The notes under the pieces: model-generated
What the model saw: the letters and a program-made list of their open reading frames with translations, nothing else
What the model was told of the DNA's origin: nothing
The model's database searches: none
Shown here: one piece after another, positions 9,218 to 16,889 of the stretch
Layout of the letters: the number at the start of each line of letters is the position of its first letter
Position numbering within the stretch: position 1 is the first letter of the stretch
Assembly: GCF_026626665.1 (NCBI RefSeq)
Contig: NZ_JAPNKE010000002.1
Coordinates: forward strand, 11,242,001-11,306,000
Source: Nannocystis pusilla
GTDB taxonomy: Bacteria > Myxococcota_A > Polyangia > Nannocystales > Nannocystaceae
Length of the DNA stretch: 64,000 nt
Reading direction: 5' to 3'
Position numbers and translations under genes: made by a program

Positions 9218-10050
9218 GAATGCTCCGGTGCGGGGTGATGCAGGGCGCCGAGGATCCGCCGCAGGTCGGCGACGAAGTCGCGGCGGCCGTGGACCTCGGG
9301 CTCGCGGCGATAAAAGGCGGTGACGCGCCGCGCCTCGGAGACCGAGGCGATGTGACTGCGCAGCTGGACCAGGGTGTCGCCGTCGATGTGATCGACGCGC
9401 GGGTCGACGCGGCCCAGCTCGGTGGCGCGCGCGAGCCGGCGGTGACAGGCGCACGGGGCCCGCGAATCGACGACGCCGCAGGTGCGGCCGAGGAACTCGG
9501 TGAGGGTCGCGCGGGCGCGGCTGAGGCGCTTGCGATAGGTGGCAGGCTCGATGTCGAGGATCTCGCCGGCCTCGGCGGCGGACAGCTCGAGCAATTCGCC
9601 GAGGACGAAGGCGATCCGGTGCTCGCCGTCGAGGCAGTGCAGCATGGCCCGGCTGCAGGCGAGCTTGATCTGCTGGTAGAGGACGCCGTCCTGGACGCGC
9701 TCGACGGCAGCGTCGTCGCGGCCGTCGGCGAGGTGCTCGGCGAACGCGGGGAAGCTGTAGCGGGCCGCGGCGGCCCGCTGCTCGCGGAAGTCGAGGATCC
9801 GGCGGACGGCGATCCGGAAGGCCCAGGTGGTGAATTTCGACTCGCCGCGGAACTGGGCGAGGCGGGTGACGATGCGCACGAGCGACTCCTGGGTGGCGTC
9901 CTCGGCGTCGTCGCGGTCGAGCAGCATGCGCCGGGCGATGGCGTGGATCGGGCCCTGGAGGCCGCGGACGATCGCCTCCACGGCGGCCGCGTCGCCGGCA
10001 GCAGCGAGGGCGACGGTCTCGGCGTCGATGTCGGGAGGTTGGCGCGTCAT
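9214..10050 (-). CDS. ECF-type RNA polymerase sigma factor
   Basis: About 278 aa. Region 2 is visible (VRGLQGPIHAIARRMLLDRDDAEDATQESLVRIVTRLAQFRGESKFTTWAFRIAVRRILDF read as segments), as is region 4 (LGELLELSAAEAGEILDIEPATYRKRLSRAR), followed by a Cys motif (TCG..., PCACHRR) and a roughly 70-aa helical tail. A C-terminal Cys-rich extension occurs in several ECF subfamilies and may sense a ligand or redox state. ATG 10050 is favoured over the GTG two codons upstream (10056). No anti-sigma gene is adjacent; instead the next gene is the dehalogenase, overlapping by 4 nt, so the two are likely expressed together. Confidence 0.85.
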   Translation of the reverse strand: MTRQPPDIDAETVALAAAGDAAAVEAIVRGLQGPIHAIARRMLLDRDDAEDATQESLVRIVTRLAQFRGESKFTTWAFRIAVRRILDFREQRAAAARYSFPAFAEHLADGRDDAAVERVQDGVLYQQIKLACSRAMLHCLDGEHRIAFVLGELLELSAAEAGEILDIEPATYRKRLSRARATLTEFLGRTCGVVDSRAPCACHRRLARATELGRVDPRVDHIDGDTLVQLRSHIASVSEARRVTAFYRREPEVHGRRDFVADLRRILGALHHPAPEHS

Positions 10051-10148
10051 GGTCACGGCGGATTAGACCGCCGCCGCGACGTCGTCGTGACCGGAAAAAA
10101 GCACGGGGACCGATCGGTCCGCCGCGGCAGAGGTCGACGCCGCGAGCG

Positions 10149-11149
10149 TCAGCGGCGCGAGATTCGCGGCGGCGCGCGGCCGAGGAGGAGGTCGGCGACT
10201 GCGTGCGAGATGGGGGCGGTGTCGGCCCACACCAGCGGCTCCAGCCAGGAGAAGGAGCCGAGCGGGTTGACCTCGAGGAAGACGTGGCGGCCGTCGGGGG
10301 TCAAGATCAGATCGATGCCGCCGAATTCGAGGCCGAGGCGATCGAGCAGGCGCAGCAGCTTGTGCTCGAGCTCCTGCGGCAATCCGTGCGGGCGCCAGGT
10401 GCCGAGGATCGGGCCCTGATCGCGGCGCCAGTCGACGCGCGCGCCGTCGGCGAGCTGCGAGTCGACGGCCGCGGTGAAGACCCGACGACCGACGACGGTC
10501 ACGCGCAGCTCCAGCGCCTTGGGCACCCTCTCCTGAAAGATCATCGGACAGAGGTGGAGGCCGTCGAGCGCGGCCAGCTCCTCCGCGGTGACGATGCTGG
10601 TGTAGACGCTCTCGAGCTCGCCCTCGCGGTCCTCGCGGACGACTGCGGGACGACCATCTTGGTGACGAGGCCGCCCGGGCAGGACCGCGCGAACGCTCGC
10701 ACCTCCGCGGGGTCGTTGCTGATCAGGGTGGCAGGGATCGCCAGGCCGAGCTCCTGCGCGAGCTGCAGCTGGAGCGGCTTGTTCTCGGCGCGGCGCACGA
10801 CCTCTCGCGGGTCGAGCTGAAAGCAGCCCAGGCTGGCGAGCATCGCCGTGGTCGTCGCCTCCGCGGCCTGCACGGAGGTGCGGAGGAACTCGGGCTCCAT
10901 CGCCGGCAGGGCGGACCCTTCACGGAAGCCGCGGAGCCACACCGCGGAGATCGAGCTCAGATCGATCGGCTCGTCGCCCGCGCGCAGCACGGCCCCGCGC
11001 GAGCCGCCGTACGCGAGCGAGAGGCCGGTCGCGCCGGGGAAGGTGTCGGTGTCGAAGCGGAGCGACCGCGCGCCGCGGGCCGCCAGCGCCGCGGTCACGC
11101 TCGGGATGTCGTCGCGGTAGTCGCGGAACGCGACGATAAGGACAGTCAT
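10149..11149 (-). CDS. MvdC/MvdD-like ATP-grasp ligase (graspetide macrocyclase), frameshifted
   Basis: ATP-grasp enzyme of the type that installs side-chain ester or amide crosslinks in microviridin-like RiPPs. Visible landmarks are an N-terminal pre-ATP domain (TVLIVAFRDYRDD), SAVWLRG, NKPLQLQLAQELGLAIPATL, the KMVVP strand, PMIFQERVPKALELRV and GGIDLILTPDGRHVFLEVNP with the metal-binding E/N pair. The frame breaks at about 10645: after TKMVV the other frame supplies VREDREGELESVYTSIV, leading into PMIFQERV. The length is one base short, so an intact product would be about 333 aa. Two leader-bearing precursor genes lie just upstream on the same strand. Confidence 0.85.
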
Positions 11150-11207
11150 ACGTCGATTCTCGGGTGTGGTGATTCCGCGAGCTTCATAGTGGGGTGATTC
11201 GCGGGGC

Positions 11208-11390
11208 TCAGGCGGAGAGGGGCCATTTGCCGCCGCCGTTGCCGCCCTCGCCAGCCCGGAGCGCGGTCTTCACCCGCATGGGCCGCTCGAGGTACCGCGC
11301 GAAGAAGGGGACCGCGTGCGCGGCGGGGGTGGGAGCAGTCGCCTGCTCGCGGGATAGGTCCTGCTCGTGCTCCAAGGGTTGTGGCTTCAT
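11208..11390 (-). CDS. Graspetide (microviridin-like) precursor peptide A
   Basis: 60-aa peptide from ATG 11390, chosen because GGAG lies 6 nt upstream; an in-frame ATG at 11402 would add four residues. The leader carries VPFFARYLE, the alpha-helical PFFARF/YL motif that microviridin-type ATP-grasp ligases bind. The C-terminal core reads VKTALRAGEGGNGGGKWPLSA. Only one acidic residue (Glu in AGEG) is present after the leader helix, with Thr and two Lys as possible partners, so at most one crosslink is likely. The KWP near the end recalls the KYPSD of classical microviridins without its Asp. It lies 58 nt upstream of the ligase gene. Confidence 0.75.
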   Translation of the reverse strand: MKPQPLEHEQDLSREQATAPTPAAHAVPFFARYLERPMRVKTALRAGEGGNGGGKWPLSA

Positions 11391-11408
11391 ATTCGACTCC
11401 ATCGAGGC

Positions 11409-11436
11409 ATTGTCCCACGCGTGCAGGAGGCGTCAA
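11409..11436 (-). promoter_or_regulatory. Putative promoter of precursor A
   Basis: On the minus strand TTGACG (11436-11431) and GACAAT (11414-11409) are separated by 16 nt, about 20 nt before the start codon. The GCTTGACGC context is shared with the element before precursor B. Confidence 0.45.
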
Positions 11437-11505
11437 GCCCGGTGCCTGCAATTTGCGGGCGCGCAATCGCGAATCGCGGGCCCCGGGCTCCATTGCCAGG
11501 GCAGG

Positions 11506-11700
11506 TCACGCGCCGATGGGCCATTTGCCCCCGGTCCCCTCGCCGGCCTTGACGCCGGTCTTGACGCGGATGCACCGCTGCACGTAACGAGCGAACCACG
11601 GGGTCGCCGGGCTGGGCGGCTGCGCAGGAGCGTCGAGCGGTGCCGGCTCGGCCGGCGCGGCGTCCTGGGTGTCTCGATGCGTCGTCGGATCCACGGTCAT
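11506..11700 (-). CDS. Graspetide (microviridin-like) precursor peptide B
   Basis: 64-aa peptide from ATG 11700 (an in-frame ATG at 11712 is possible). It is built like precursor A: an acidic, Pro/Ala-rich N-terminus, the leader motif TPWFARYVQ, then a core RVKTGVKAGEGTGGKWPIGA. The shared pattern VKTxxxAGEG...GKWPxxA defines the family in this window. Core and leader similarity with precursor A, plus a common ligase, indicate two substrates of one enzyme. As in A, Glu in AGEG is the only acidic core residue. Residues outside the leader helix and core have diverged, so the copies are not recent. Confidence 0.75.
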   Translation of the reverse strand: MTVDPTTHRDTQDAAPAEPAPLDAPAQPPSPATPWFARYVQRCIRVKTGVKAGEGTGGKWPIGA

Positions 11701-11718
11701 TCGATATTCCATGCAATC

Positions 11719-11747
11719 ATCATTCGCGCCGGAGGTGAACGCGTCAA
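11719..11747 (-). promoter_or_regulatory. Putative promoter of precursor B
   Basis: Minus-strand TTGACG (11747-11742), 17 nt spacer, AATGAT (11724-11719), immediately upstream of the precursor start. It matches the layout in front of precursor A. Confidence 0.45.
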
Positions 11748-11942
11748 GCGTGATGCCGTCAATGGGCCGCGAGCGCCGCGACGAGGTCGTGGGTGCTGGA
11801 GTGCTCGCCGCGCTCACCCGACCGCGAGAGCGCGTATGGCCGATCGCTCGGGCGCTCGCGCAGTCCGCGGGCGCAGGGTGTCGGGGCGCGCGCCGTCGCC
11901 CGCGGCGACGTGATAGCGTGCGCGCCGGGAGAGCGGCGGACA

Positions 11943-13448
11943 ATGCAGCGATGGGCTCTGGGCGGGTTGGTGTGTTGCGTGGGCGTGATGGGCTGCGGCG
12001 ACGACGGGCGCGCCGACTCCGGGTCGGCGACGCTGAGCGCGGGCACGACGACGGCGCCGACGGGCGCGACGAGCGAGGGCCCGTCGACCACCGCGAGCAC
12101 GACGCCGACGACGAGCACGAGCGAGGGCGAGTCCGAGAGCGCCGCCGCCTCGACCTCGGGCACGACCGCGCCGACCTCCGGCGAACCGACGGCGACCACC
12201 GGGCCGGCGGGGTGCGGGGCGTGCAGCGAGCCCAACCAGCAGTGCGTCGACGACCAGTGCGTCACCCTGTGCCAGGGGCAAGAGCCAGATCCATGTCCGG
12301 AAGGACAGGTGTGCGACGTCATCTCCGGCACCTGCCACGCGCTCGCCGACGCGTGCACCCTGGCGGGCGCGAGCGAGGCGTGCGGCGACAGGCAGTGCGG
12401 GCCCGGCAGCGTGTGCGACGGTCAGGGGGCCTGCGTGCCGGTGGCGCCGTGCGCGGACGTGGCGTGCACGAGCGCGGGCGCGTGCTGGGGGGCGGCGTGC
12501 GCGTGCGACCGGCCGATCGAGTGCCAGGACCCGAGCCTCGAGCAGCTCAACGGGCCGTTCGCGGAGAAGATCATGGGCATCGACTTCGCCGACGACTGCA
12601 CCGCGTGGATGGTGACGCTGCGCAGCGGCACCGACTACCTGCGGCGGCTGCGGCCGGACGGCGAGCTGACCGAATGGCCAGGTGTGTCGAACCTCGACAT
12701 GGGCGAGGTCAAGGTGCTGCGGCGGCTGACGATCCCGCAGCTGCACGAGGTGCCGCCGGTGGCCGCCGGGCCGGTCGCGCCGCCGCAGCCGGTCGAGGGC
12801 CTGGGCGAGGTCGCGATCACGTACACGTGCATCGGCGGCTGCTTCGGCGACATCATCCAGGGGGTCGCGCGGCTGGTCGAGGACGACCCCGACGACCCGC
12901 TGCCGATCGTCATCCCGGCGACCGAGACGATGGGCGGCGGGCCGTTCATGGCGCCGGTGGCCGACGCCGGGCCGCAAGGGCTGACGTGGGGCGAGGACCG
13001 CGTGCTGTATGTGGGCAACAGCACCGCGAACGGCGAGTACAACACCGCCGACCTCGTGCAGGCGACGGTGGCGGTGGTCCACAACTTCCCGGCGCGCGTG
13101 ACCGCGTCGGCGCCGGTGAGCCCGGCGCACCTGCTGGTCGCGGTCGAGGGCGGAGCGCTGTACCGCTACAACGTGCTCACGAAGGAGTCGGAGCTCGTCA
13201 CCGAGCTCGGGGCCCACGTCACCGGGCTCAGCCATGACTCGTTCTCGGGCCTGGTCTACGCGTCGATGTCCTCGCTCGAGGTCCTGGCGGTCGAGCCCTT
13301 CACCGGGGTGTTCGAGGTGTTCGCCACCATGCCCGACAAGGGCCGCGTGGCGGTCAGCCCGAGCGGCAAGCTCTACTACGTGCCCGCCAAGTACCTGCAG
13401 GCGCAGGAGGGCATGATCCAGAGCTGGGACCTGCCGGCGGCGATCTGA
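11943..13448 (+). CDS. Lipoprotein with Cys-rich segment and beta-propeller-like domain
   Basis: 501 aa from ATG 11943. The signal peptide ends at the lipobox VMGC, followed by about 80 residues of Thr/Ser/Gly/Glu linker. A disulfide-rich module with paired Cys (CGACSEPNQQC, PCPEGQVCD, CGPGSVCDGQG) comes next, then a roughly 330-aa domain whose repeated strands (GLTWGEDRVLYVG, GLSHDSFSGLVYAS, GRVAVSPSGKLYYV) resemble SMP-30/NHL-type propellers. Predicted surface protein of unknown function. It is divergent from the graspetide precursors. A two-unit palindromic element lies in the Cys-rich module at 12290-12311. Confidence 0.75.
   Translation: MQRWALGGLVCCVGVMGCGDDGRADSGSATLSAGTTTAPTGATSEGPSTTASTTPTTSTSEGESESAAASTSGTTAPTSGEPTATTGPAGCGACSEPNQQCVDDQCVTLCQGQEPDPCPEGQVCDVISGTCHALADACTLAGASEACGDRQCGPGSVCDGQGACVPVAPCADVACTSAGACWGAACACDRPIECQDPSLEQLNGPFAEKIMGIDFADDCTAWMVTLRSGTDYLRRLRPDGELTEWPGVSNLDMGEVKVLRRLTIPQLHEVPPVAAGPVAPPQPVEGLGEVAITYTCIGGCFGDIIQGVARLVEDDPDDPLPIVIPATETMGGGPFMAPVADAGPQGLTWGEDRVLYVGNSTANGEYNTADLVQATVAVVHNFPARVTASAPVSPAHLLVAVEGGALYRYNVLTKESELVTELGAHVTGLSHDSFSGLVYASMSSLEVLAVEPFTGVFEVFATMPDKGRVAVSPSGKLYYVPAKYLQAQEGMIQSWDLPAAI
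12290..12311. repeat. Palindromic element within lipoprotein gene
   Basis: TCCATGTC-N6-GACAGGTG; the central 18 bp form a hairpin with one mismatch. It encodes DPCPEGQV with rare TGT, GAA and GGA codons, although CPEGQVC is also a plausible native Cys-rich sequence. Confidence 0.5.
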
Positions 13449-13902
13449 CGGGCGGCCGCGCGGGCGCGGTGAGGTCGACATGCCCGCCGAGCACCTGCGA
13501 GCGAAGGTGGACGCGATTCTGGGTCGGGGCCCGCAGGCGGCGAGCGGGCAGCCGCGCGAGGGCGGCGAGAACGAGGTGGCCCATGGGACATGCTCATTAG
13601 AGCATGTCCTGAAGGTCATTCATGTCGAACGGACGAGCAGCCGCCCGCGCGGACCGGGCGCCGGCCGGGCGGCGGCTCGCGTCGGCCAGGGCCGACCTCG
13701 TCCGGAAGCGAGGTCGCGGCGCGACGCTGGCCGCGCGACCCCGCGGCGGCTAGCGAGGCTCGGCGGTGCTGCGGGGCGCTCGGGCGGCGATCGAGCCCGG
13801 CCCGTGCGGCGCGGCCGGGAGGCCCGCGGAGGGGCGGCCAAGGCCGCTTGCGGGGCCGCGGGACGGCGTCATGTCTCAGCCTCGACGTCGCGCGAGGACC
13901 TC
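13449..13902. other. Intergenic region
   Basis: No supported gene. It holds a copy of the palindromic element near 13586; the remainder is extremely GC-rich with no ribosome site or conserved frame. Confidence 0.5.
13586..13627. repeat. Palindromic element with perfect 10-bp hairpin
   Basis: GGACATGCTC (13586-13595), loop ATTA, GAGCATGTCC (13600-13609), followed on the same 14-bp period by a third unit, GTCATTCA. Confidence 0.75.
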
Positions 13903-14355
13903 ATGGCCCACCACCTTCTCGTGTACGGAGTGTTCGGCTGGTGCGCGGAGATCCTGTGGACGGCGTTGTCCGCGCTGATCACCGGCGTGCGCGGCGATCT
14001 GGGCGACGACGTCGGCCTGCTGAAGCTGAGCCGTGAGCAGCGCCTGCGGTTGCTCGGTCACACGTACCTGTGGATGTTCCCGCTGTACGGCGCGGGCGGG
14101 CTGCTGTTCGAGCGGGTCCACGAGGCGATCCGCGGCTGGCCGTGGCTCGGGCGCGGGGCGCTGTGGATCGTGCTGATCTTCATCGTCGAGTACGTCGCCG
14201 GGGCGGCGCTGTGTCGATTGACCGGTCGCTGCCCGTGGGACTACAGCTATTCGCGGTATCACCTCCATGGCCTGATCCGCTTCGACTACGCGCCGGTGTG
14301 GTTCGCGTTCGGGCTGGCGCTCGAGCGCGTCCACGACGCGGTGGCGGCGACGTGA
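13903..14355 (+). CDS. Putative membrane protein, CmpB/PF06541-type 'ABC-transporter type IV' family
   Basis: 150 aa from ATG 13903, preceded by GAGGACCTC. Four hydrophobic segments are visible (LLVYGVFGWCAEILWTAL, YLWMFPLYGAGGLLF, ALWIVLIFIVEYVAGAAL, PVWFAFGLALERV). The signatures YGVFGWCAEILW, WMFPLYG, FIVEY and CPWDYS match the small integral membrane family annotated as putative ABC transporter permease (PF06541), whose real function is unknown. No ATPase gene is adjacent, so a transport role is not supported here. Confidence 0.7.
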   Translation: MAHHLLVYGVFGWCAEILWTALSALITGVRGDLGDDVGLLKLSREQRLRLLGHTYLWMFPLYGAGGLLFERVHEAIRGWPWLGRGALWIVLIFIVEYVAGAALCRLTGRCPWDYSYSRYHLHGLIRFDYAPVWFAFGLALERVHDAVAAT

Positions 14356-14787
14356 ATGGTGGGACCGCCACGACCGGACGGCGCGAGCTCGTCGGGGTGT
14401 CACCCACGGCAGAGCACCGGCGCGCGCGGACGCCTGCTCGCCACAGATGCCCGCGGCAGATCGCGCGCGGGGCCGCTAAACCGCAGATACTGCCGAAACC
14501 GAGGTAAGCCCCGTCAGCAGCGAGCAGCGTGCATTCTCGGGATAGCTCGCATTGCCCCACACCGACGTGTGCACCCGTTGCGCGCGCGTTACGGTCGAGC
14601 CCGCTGCGCGTTCGACGGGGGCCGCGGACGAGGGCGCAGCGGGGGTTGCTGTGATTATTCAACGCGTAAGGAAAAGATCATGCAAACGGGGAGATGGCGA
14701 AACGCGTTCTATATGTCTCAAAGAACACATCGCACATTGCGATCCCGCGCGTGGCCGGCGGCGGCCGCGTGATGTACCCTCGCGGCC
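14356..14787. other. Intergenic region, partly AT-rich
   Basis: No confident gene. 14650-14735 is noticeably less GC-rich and could hold the promoter of the downstream lipoprotein. A 30-codon frame (ATG 14680) is unsupported. A weak palindrome-like copy (TATATGTC-N6-AACACATC) lies at 14710-14731. Confidence 0.4.
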
Positions 14788-15735
14788 ATGCAACTCTCAT
14801 TTCTTGTGAAGACGCCGGTGATTCCTCTGTTCGTGGCGCTGCTCGCTCCGCTCGGCTGCGGTGACGACAAGGGTGGCGACACGGAGACCTCCGGCGTCGC
14901 GACCGACACGACGCAGGGCACGCAGGGCACGCAGACGATGGGCCCGACGACGGACACTGCGGGCACCGACGGCACGGTCGGGACCGAGACCACCCCCGGG
15001 ACCGACACCACGCCCGGCACCGACACCGAGAACGTGCCGACCACCGCGGGCCCGACGACGGAGGACACGACGGCCCCCGGCAACGGCCAGTTCTGCCAGG
15101 AGGAGTGCGCCGGCGATGCGGACTGCACGCTGGGCGGCGTCGACATGGGCTACACCTGCCAGAACAGCCGCTGCGTCAACGAGTCCTTCCTGTGCACGAC
15201 CGACACGCAGTGCAACGCGACCCTCAGCGGGTGGGTGCTCGACTGCGCGGCCCAGGCGGACTGCATGATGGGCTACGCCTGCATCAACATCGGCGAGGGC
15301 GTGGGCAAGTGCGCCATCGTCCCCAGCGACTTCATCATGTGCGAGACGCTGACGCAGGAGGAGATCATGGCCGACCCGATCGAGGGTGGGGCGCAGATCG
15401 CCGTCTGCGGCAAGACCGGGGCCAAGTGCGACAACGGGGCCTGCTTCGACCCGTGCGAGGCCAACACCGATTGCCCGGCGCAGGGCGGCCACCCGGTGTG
15501 CAACACCGGCACCGGTCGCTGCGAGTGCGGCACGGACGACGACTGCGCGGGCTCCGGCATCGCGGGCTTCACCACCTGCAACAACGGCGTCTGCGGCTGC
15601 GGCCAGGACTCGGACTGCGCCGGCACGATGTACTCCGACAAGTGCTACGAGGGCACCTGCGGCTGCTCGACCGTCGACGTGTGCCAGAACGCGCAGGCGT
15701 TCGACGGCACGATGAAGGTCTGCGAGGGCGTGTGA
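14788..15735 (+). CDS. Cysteine-rich lipoprotein
   Basis: 315 aa. Signal peptide with lipobox PLGC, then a Thr/Gly/Asp-rich linker of about 70 residues (TTPGTDTTPGTD), then a domain with more than 25 Cys in recurring C-x(4-8)-C spacing (CDNGACFDPC, CGTDDDCAG, CGCGQDSDCAG, CGCSTVDVC). This is a disulfide-rich, probably surface-exposed protein of the Dickkopf/EGF-like-rich type frequent in myxobacteria. Function unknown. The gene is intact and ends before a bidirectional hairpin shared with the convergent gene. Confidence 0.8.
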   Translation: MQLSFLVKTPVIPLFVALLAPLGCGDDKGGDTETSGVATDTTQGTQGTQTMGPTTDTAGTDGTVGTETTPGTDTTPGTDTENVPTTAGPTTEDTTAPGNGQFCQEECAGDADCTLGGVDMGYTCQNSRCVNESFLCTTDTQCNATLSGWVLDCAAQADCMMGYACINIGEGVGKCAIVPSDFIMCETLTQEEIMADPIEGGAQIAVCGKTGAKCDNGACFDPCEANTDCPAQGGHPVCNTGTGRCECGTDDDCAGSGIAGFTTCNNGVCGCGQDSDCAGTMYSDKCYEGTCGCSTVDVCQNAQAFDGTMKVCEGV

Positions 15736-15792
15736 GCCCGGGGTCGCCGGCCGGCGCGGCGTGACGCCTCGCCCGCCGGTGGCCGGATCGAG

Positions 15793-15826
15793 TGCCACGA
15801 TTCGCGGGAGACCGCGGGTCGTGGCA
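15793..15826. terminator. Bidirectional hairpin between convergent genes
   Basis: TGCCACGA (15793-15800) pairs with TCGTGGCA (15819-15826), with an inner CGCGG/CCGCG stem. It lies between the stops of the Cys-rich lipoprotein (+) and the PTH2-like gene (-). Confidence 0.55.
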
Positions 15827-15847
15827 TTGGCAATTGTCGAGCAGGGT

Positions 15848-16153
15848 CTACGCGCGGTAGAGCGGGAAGAACTGGAACGCGCGCGGCCATTCGGCGCGCG
15901 GCTTGAAGGCGAGGGCCACCTCGGCGCCATCGAGCGCGGACTCGGTGATGACGACGAAGTCGCCGGCGGCGCGGGCGGCCGCGAACTCGGCGTCGCCGAC
16001 CTTGCACACGACCTTGCGGAACGGGCCGGCGAGCCACTCGGCGACCTCGGGCTCGTCGCGGAAGCGCAGGTAGGCGGCGAGCGAGGCGTGGGCGCAGGCG
16101 ACCATGGCGAACCCGAGCGGGACGCTGGCGCGGATCAGGATGTACATCTTCAC
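15848..16153 (-). CDS. Small PTH2-like (peptidyl-tRNA hydrolase 2 fold) protein
   Basis: 101 aa. The N-terminal YILIRASVPLGFAMVACAHASLA lines up with the PTH2 family opening (strand, loop, helix with a conserved H-A), and AGPFRKVVCKVGDAEF followed by FVVITESALDGAEVALAFKP fits the later strands. PTH2 enzymes release tRNA from peptidyl-tRNA, but the classical Lys/Gly-Lys residues of the active loop are not obvious here, so catalytic function is uncertain. Members of this small family in bacteria are often stand-alone. It ends near a shared terminator. Confidence 0.5.
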   Translation of the reverse strand: MKMYILIRASVPLGFAMVACAHASLAAYLRFRDEPEVAEWLAGPFRKVVCKVGDAEFAAARAAGDFVVITESALDGAEVALAFKPRAEWPRAFQFFPLYRA

Positions 16154-16170
16154 GGGTCGCTCCGCTGCAC

Positions 16171-16192
16171 GAGGTGTCCGAAGAGACAGGTG
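16171..16192. repeat. Palindromic element
   Basis: GAGGTGTC-N6-GACAGGTG between the start of the PTH2-like gene and the stop of the next minus-strand gene (stop at 16196-16198). Confidence 0.65.
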
Positions 16193-16195
16193 TGC

Positions 16196-16873
16196 TCAGA
16201 GGAACATGCAGCCGTCCTCGGTCAGCTCCGGGGGCGCCGACAGGGGCATGGTCGCGTCGAAGCTGACGAGCTGGCCGCCGGCGTCGAGCTCGACGTGGAC
16301 CTTCGCCGTCAGGCCGTCGAGGACGGCGGGATCGGGGAGCTCGTCGGGCGGGATGATCGGGACCACGCCGAGGACGCCGCCGAGGACGTCGTCGCAGCCG
16401 ACGTAGTAGTAGACCTCGCCGCTGAAGAAGTGGCCGGCGGGGTTGATGTTGTAGCCGTCGACGTCGACGGTGAGGTCGAAGACCACCGAATCGCCGGTCG
16501 GCTCGTAGCCGCCGAACTCGGGGTAGAGGCCGAACATCCACGAGCCCTGGCCGCCGCACTCGAGCGGCAAAGTGACGCCGTCGGCGAGCTCGGCGTGCTG
16601 GTAGTCGTAGAGCGCGAGGAAGGGGGCGGGGGCGTCGACGTCGAAGCCCCAGCAGTAACCGGCCTCACCGGTGGTGCTGGTGGTGGTGGTCGTGCCGGGC
16701 TCGCCGGTGGTCGGCGCGTCGGTGGTGGTCGTGGTGGTGTCCTCGCCGGTGCTCGTGCTCGTGCTCGTCGTCTCGCCGGTGGTGCCGGTCGACGCGTCGG
16801 TGGTCACGCCCTCGTCGGGGGTACACGCGGAGACCGCGAGCAGGAGCAGGACGTGCCGCGAGTGCGATTGCAT
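16196..16873 (-). CDS. Lipoprotein with Thr-rich linker
   Basis: 225 aa from ATG 16873. Signal peptide with lipobox VSAC, then a low-complexity linker of Thr/Ser/Gly/Glu (about residues 25-65), then a compact 150-aa domain (YCWGFDVDAPAPFLALYDY to EDGCMFL) with three Cys and many beta-strand-like segments. No recognised domain. It lies 16 nt downstream of the propeller lipoprotein gene on the same strand, probably as an operon. The palindromic element starts just after its stop codon. Confidence 0.7.
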   Translation of the reverse strand: MQSHSRHVLLLLAVSACTPDEGVTTDASTGTTGETTSTSTSTGEDTTTTTTDAPTTGEPGTTTTTSTTGEAGYCWGFDVDAPAPFLALYDYQHAELADGVTLPLECGGQGSWMFGLYPEFGGYEPTGDSVVFDLTVDVDGYNINPAGHFFSGEVYYYVGCDDVLGGVLGVVPIIPPDELPDPAVLDGLTAKVHVELDAGGQLVSFDATMPLSAPPELTEDGCMFL

Positions 16874-16889
16874 GACGCATGATACGCGC

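Noticed and set aside
13871..13902. Start of the CmpB-like gene at ATG 13871.
   Set aside because: Different frame from the membrane protein; ATG 13903 gives the complete family N-terminus.
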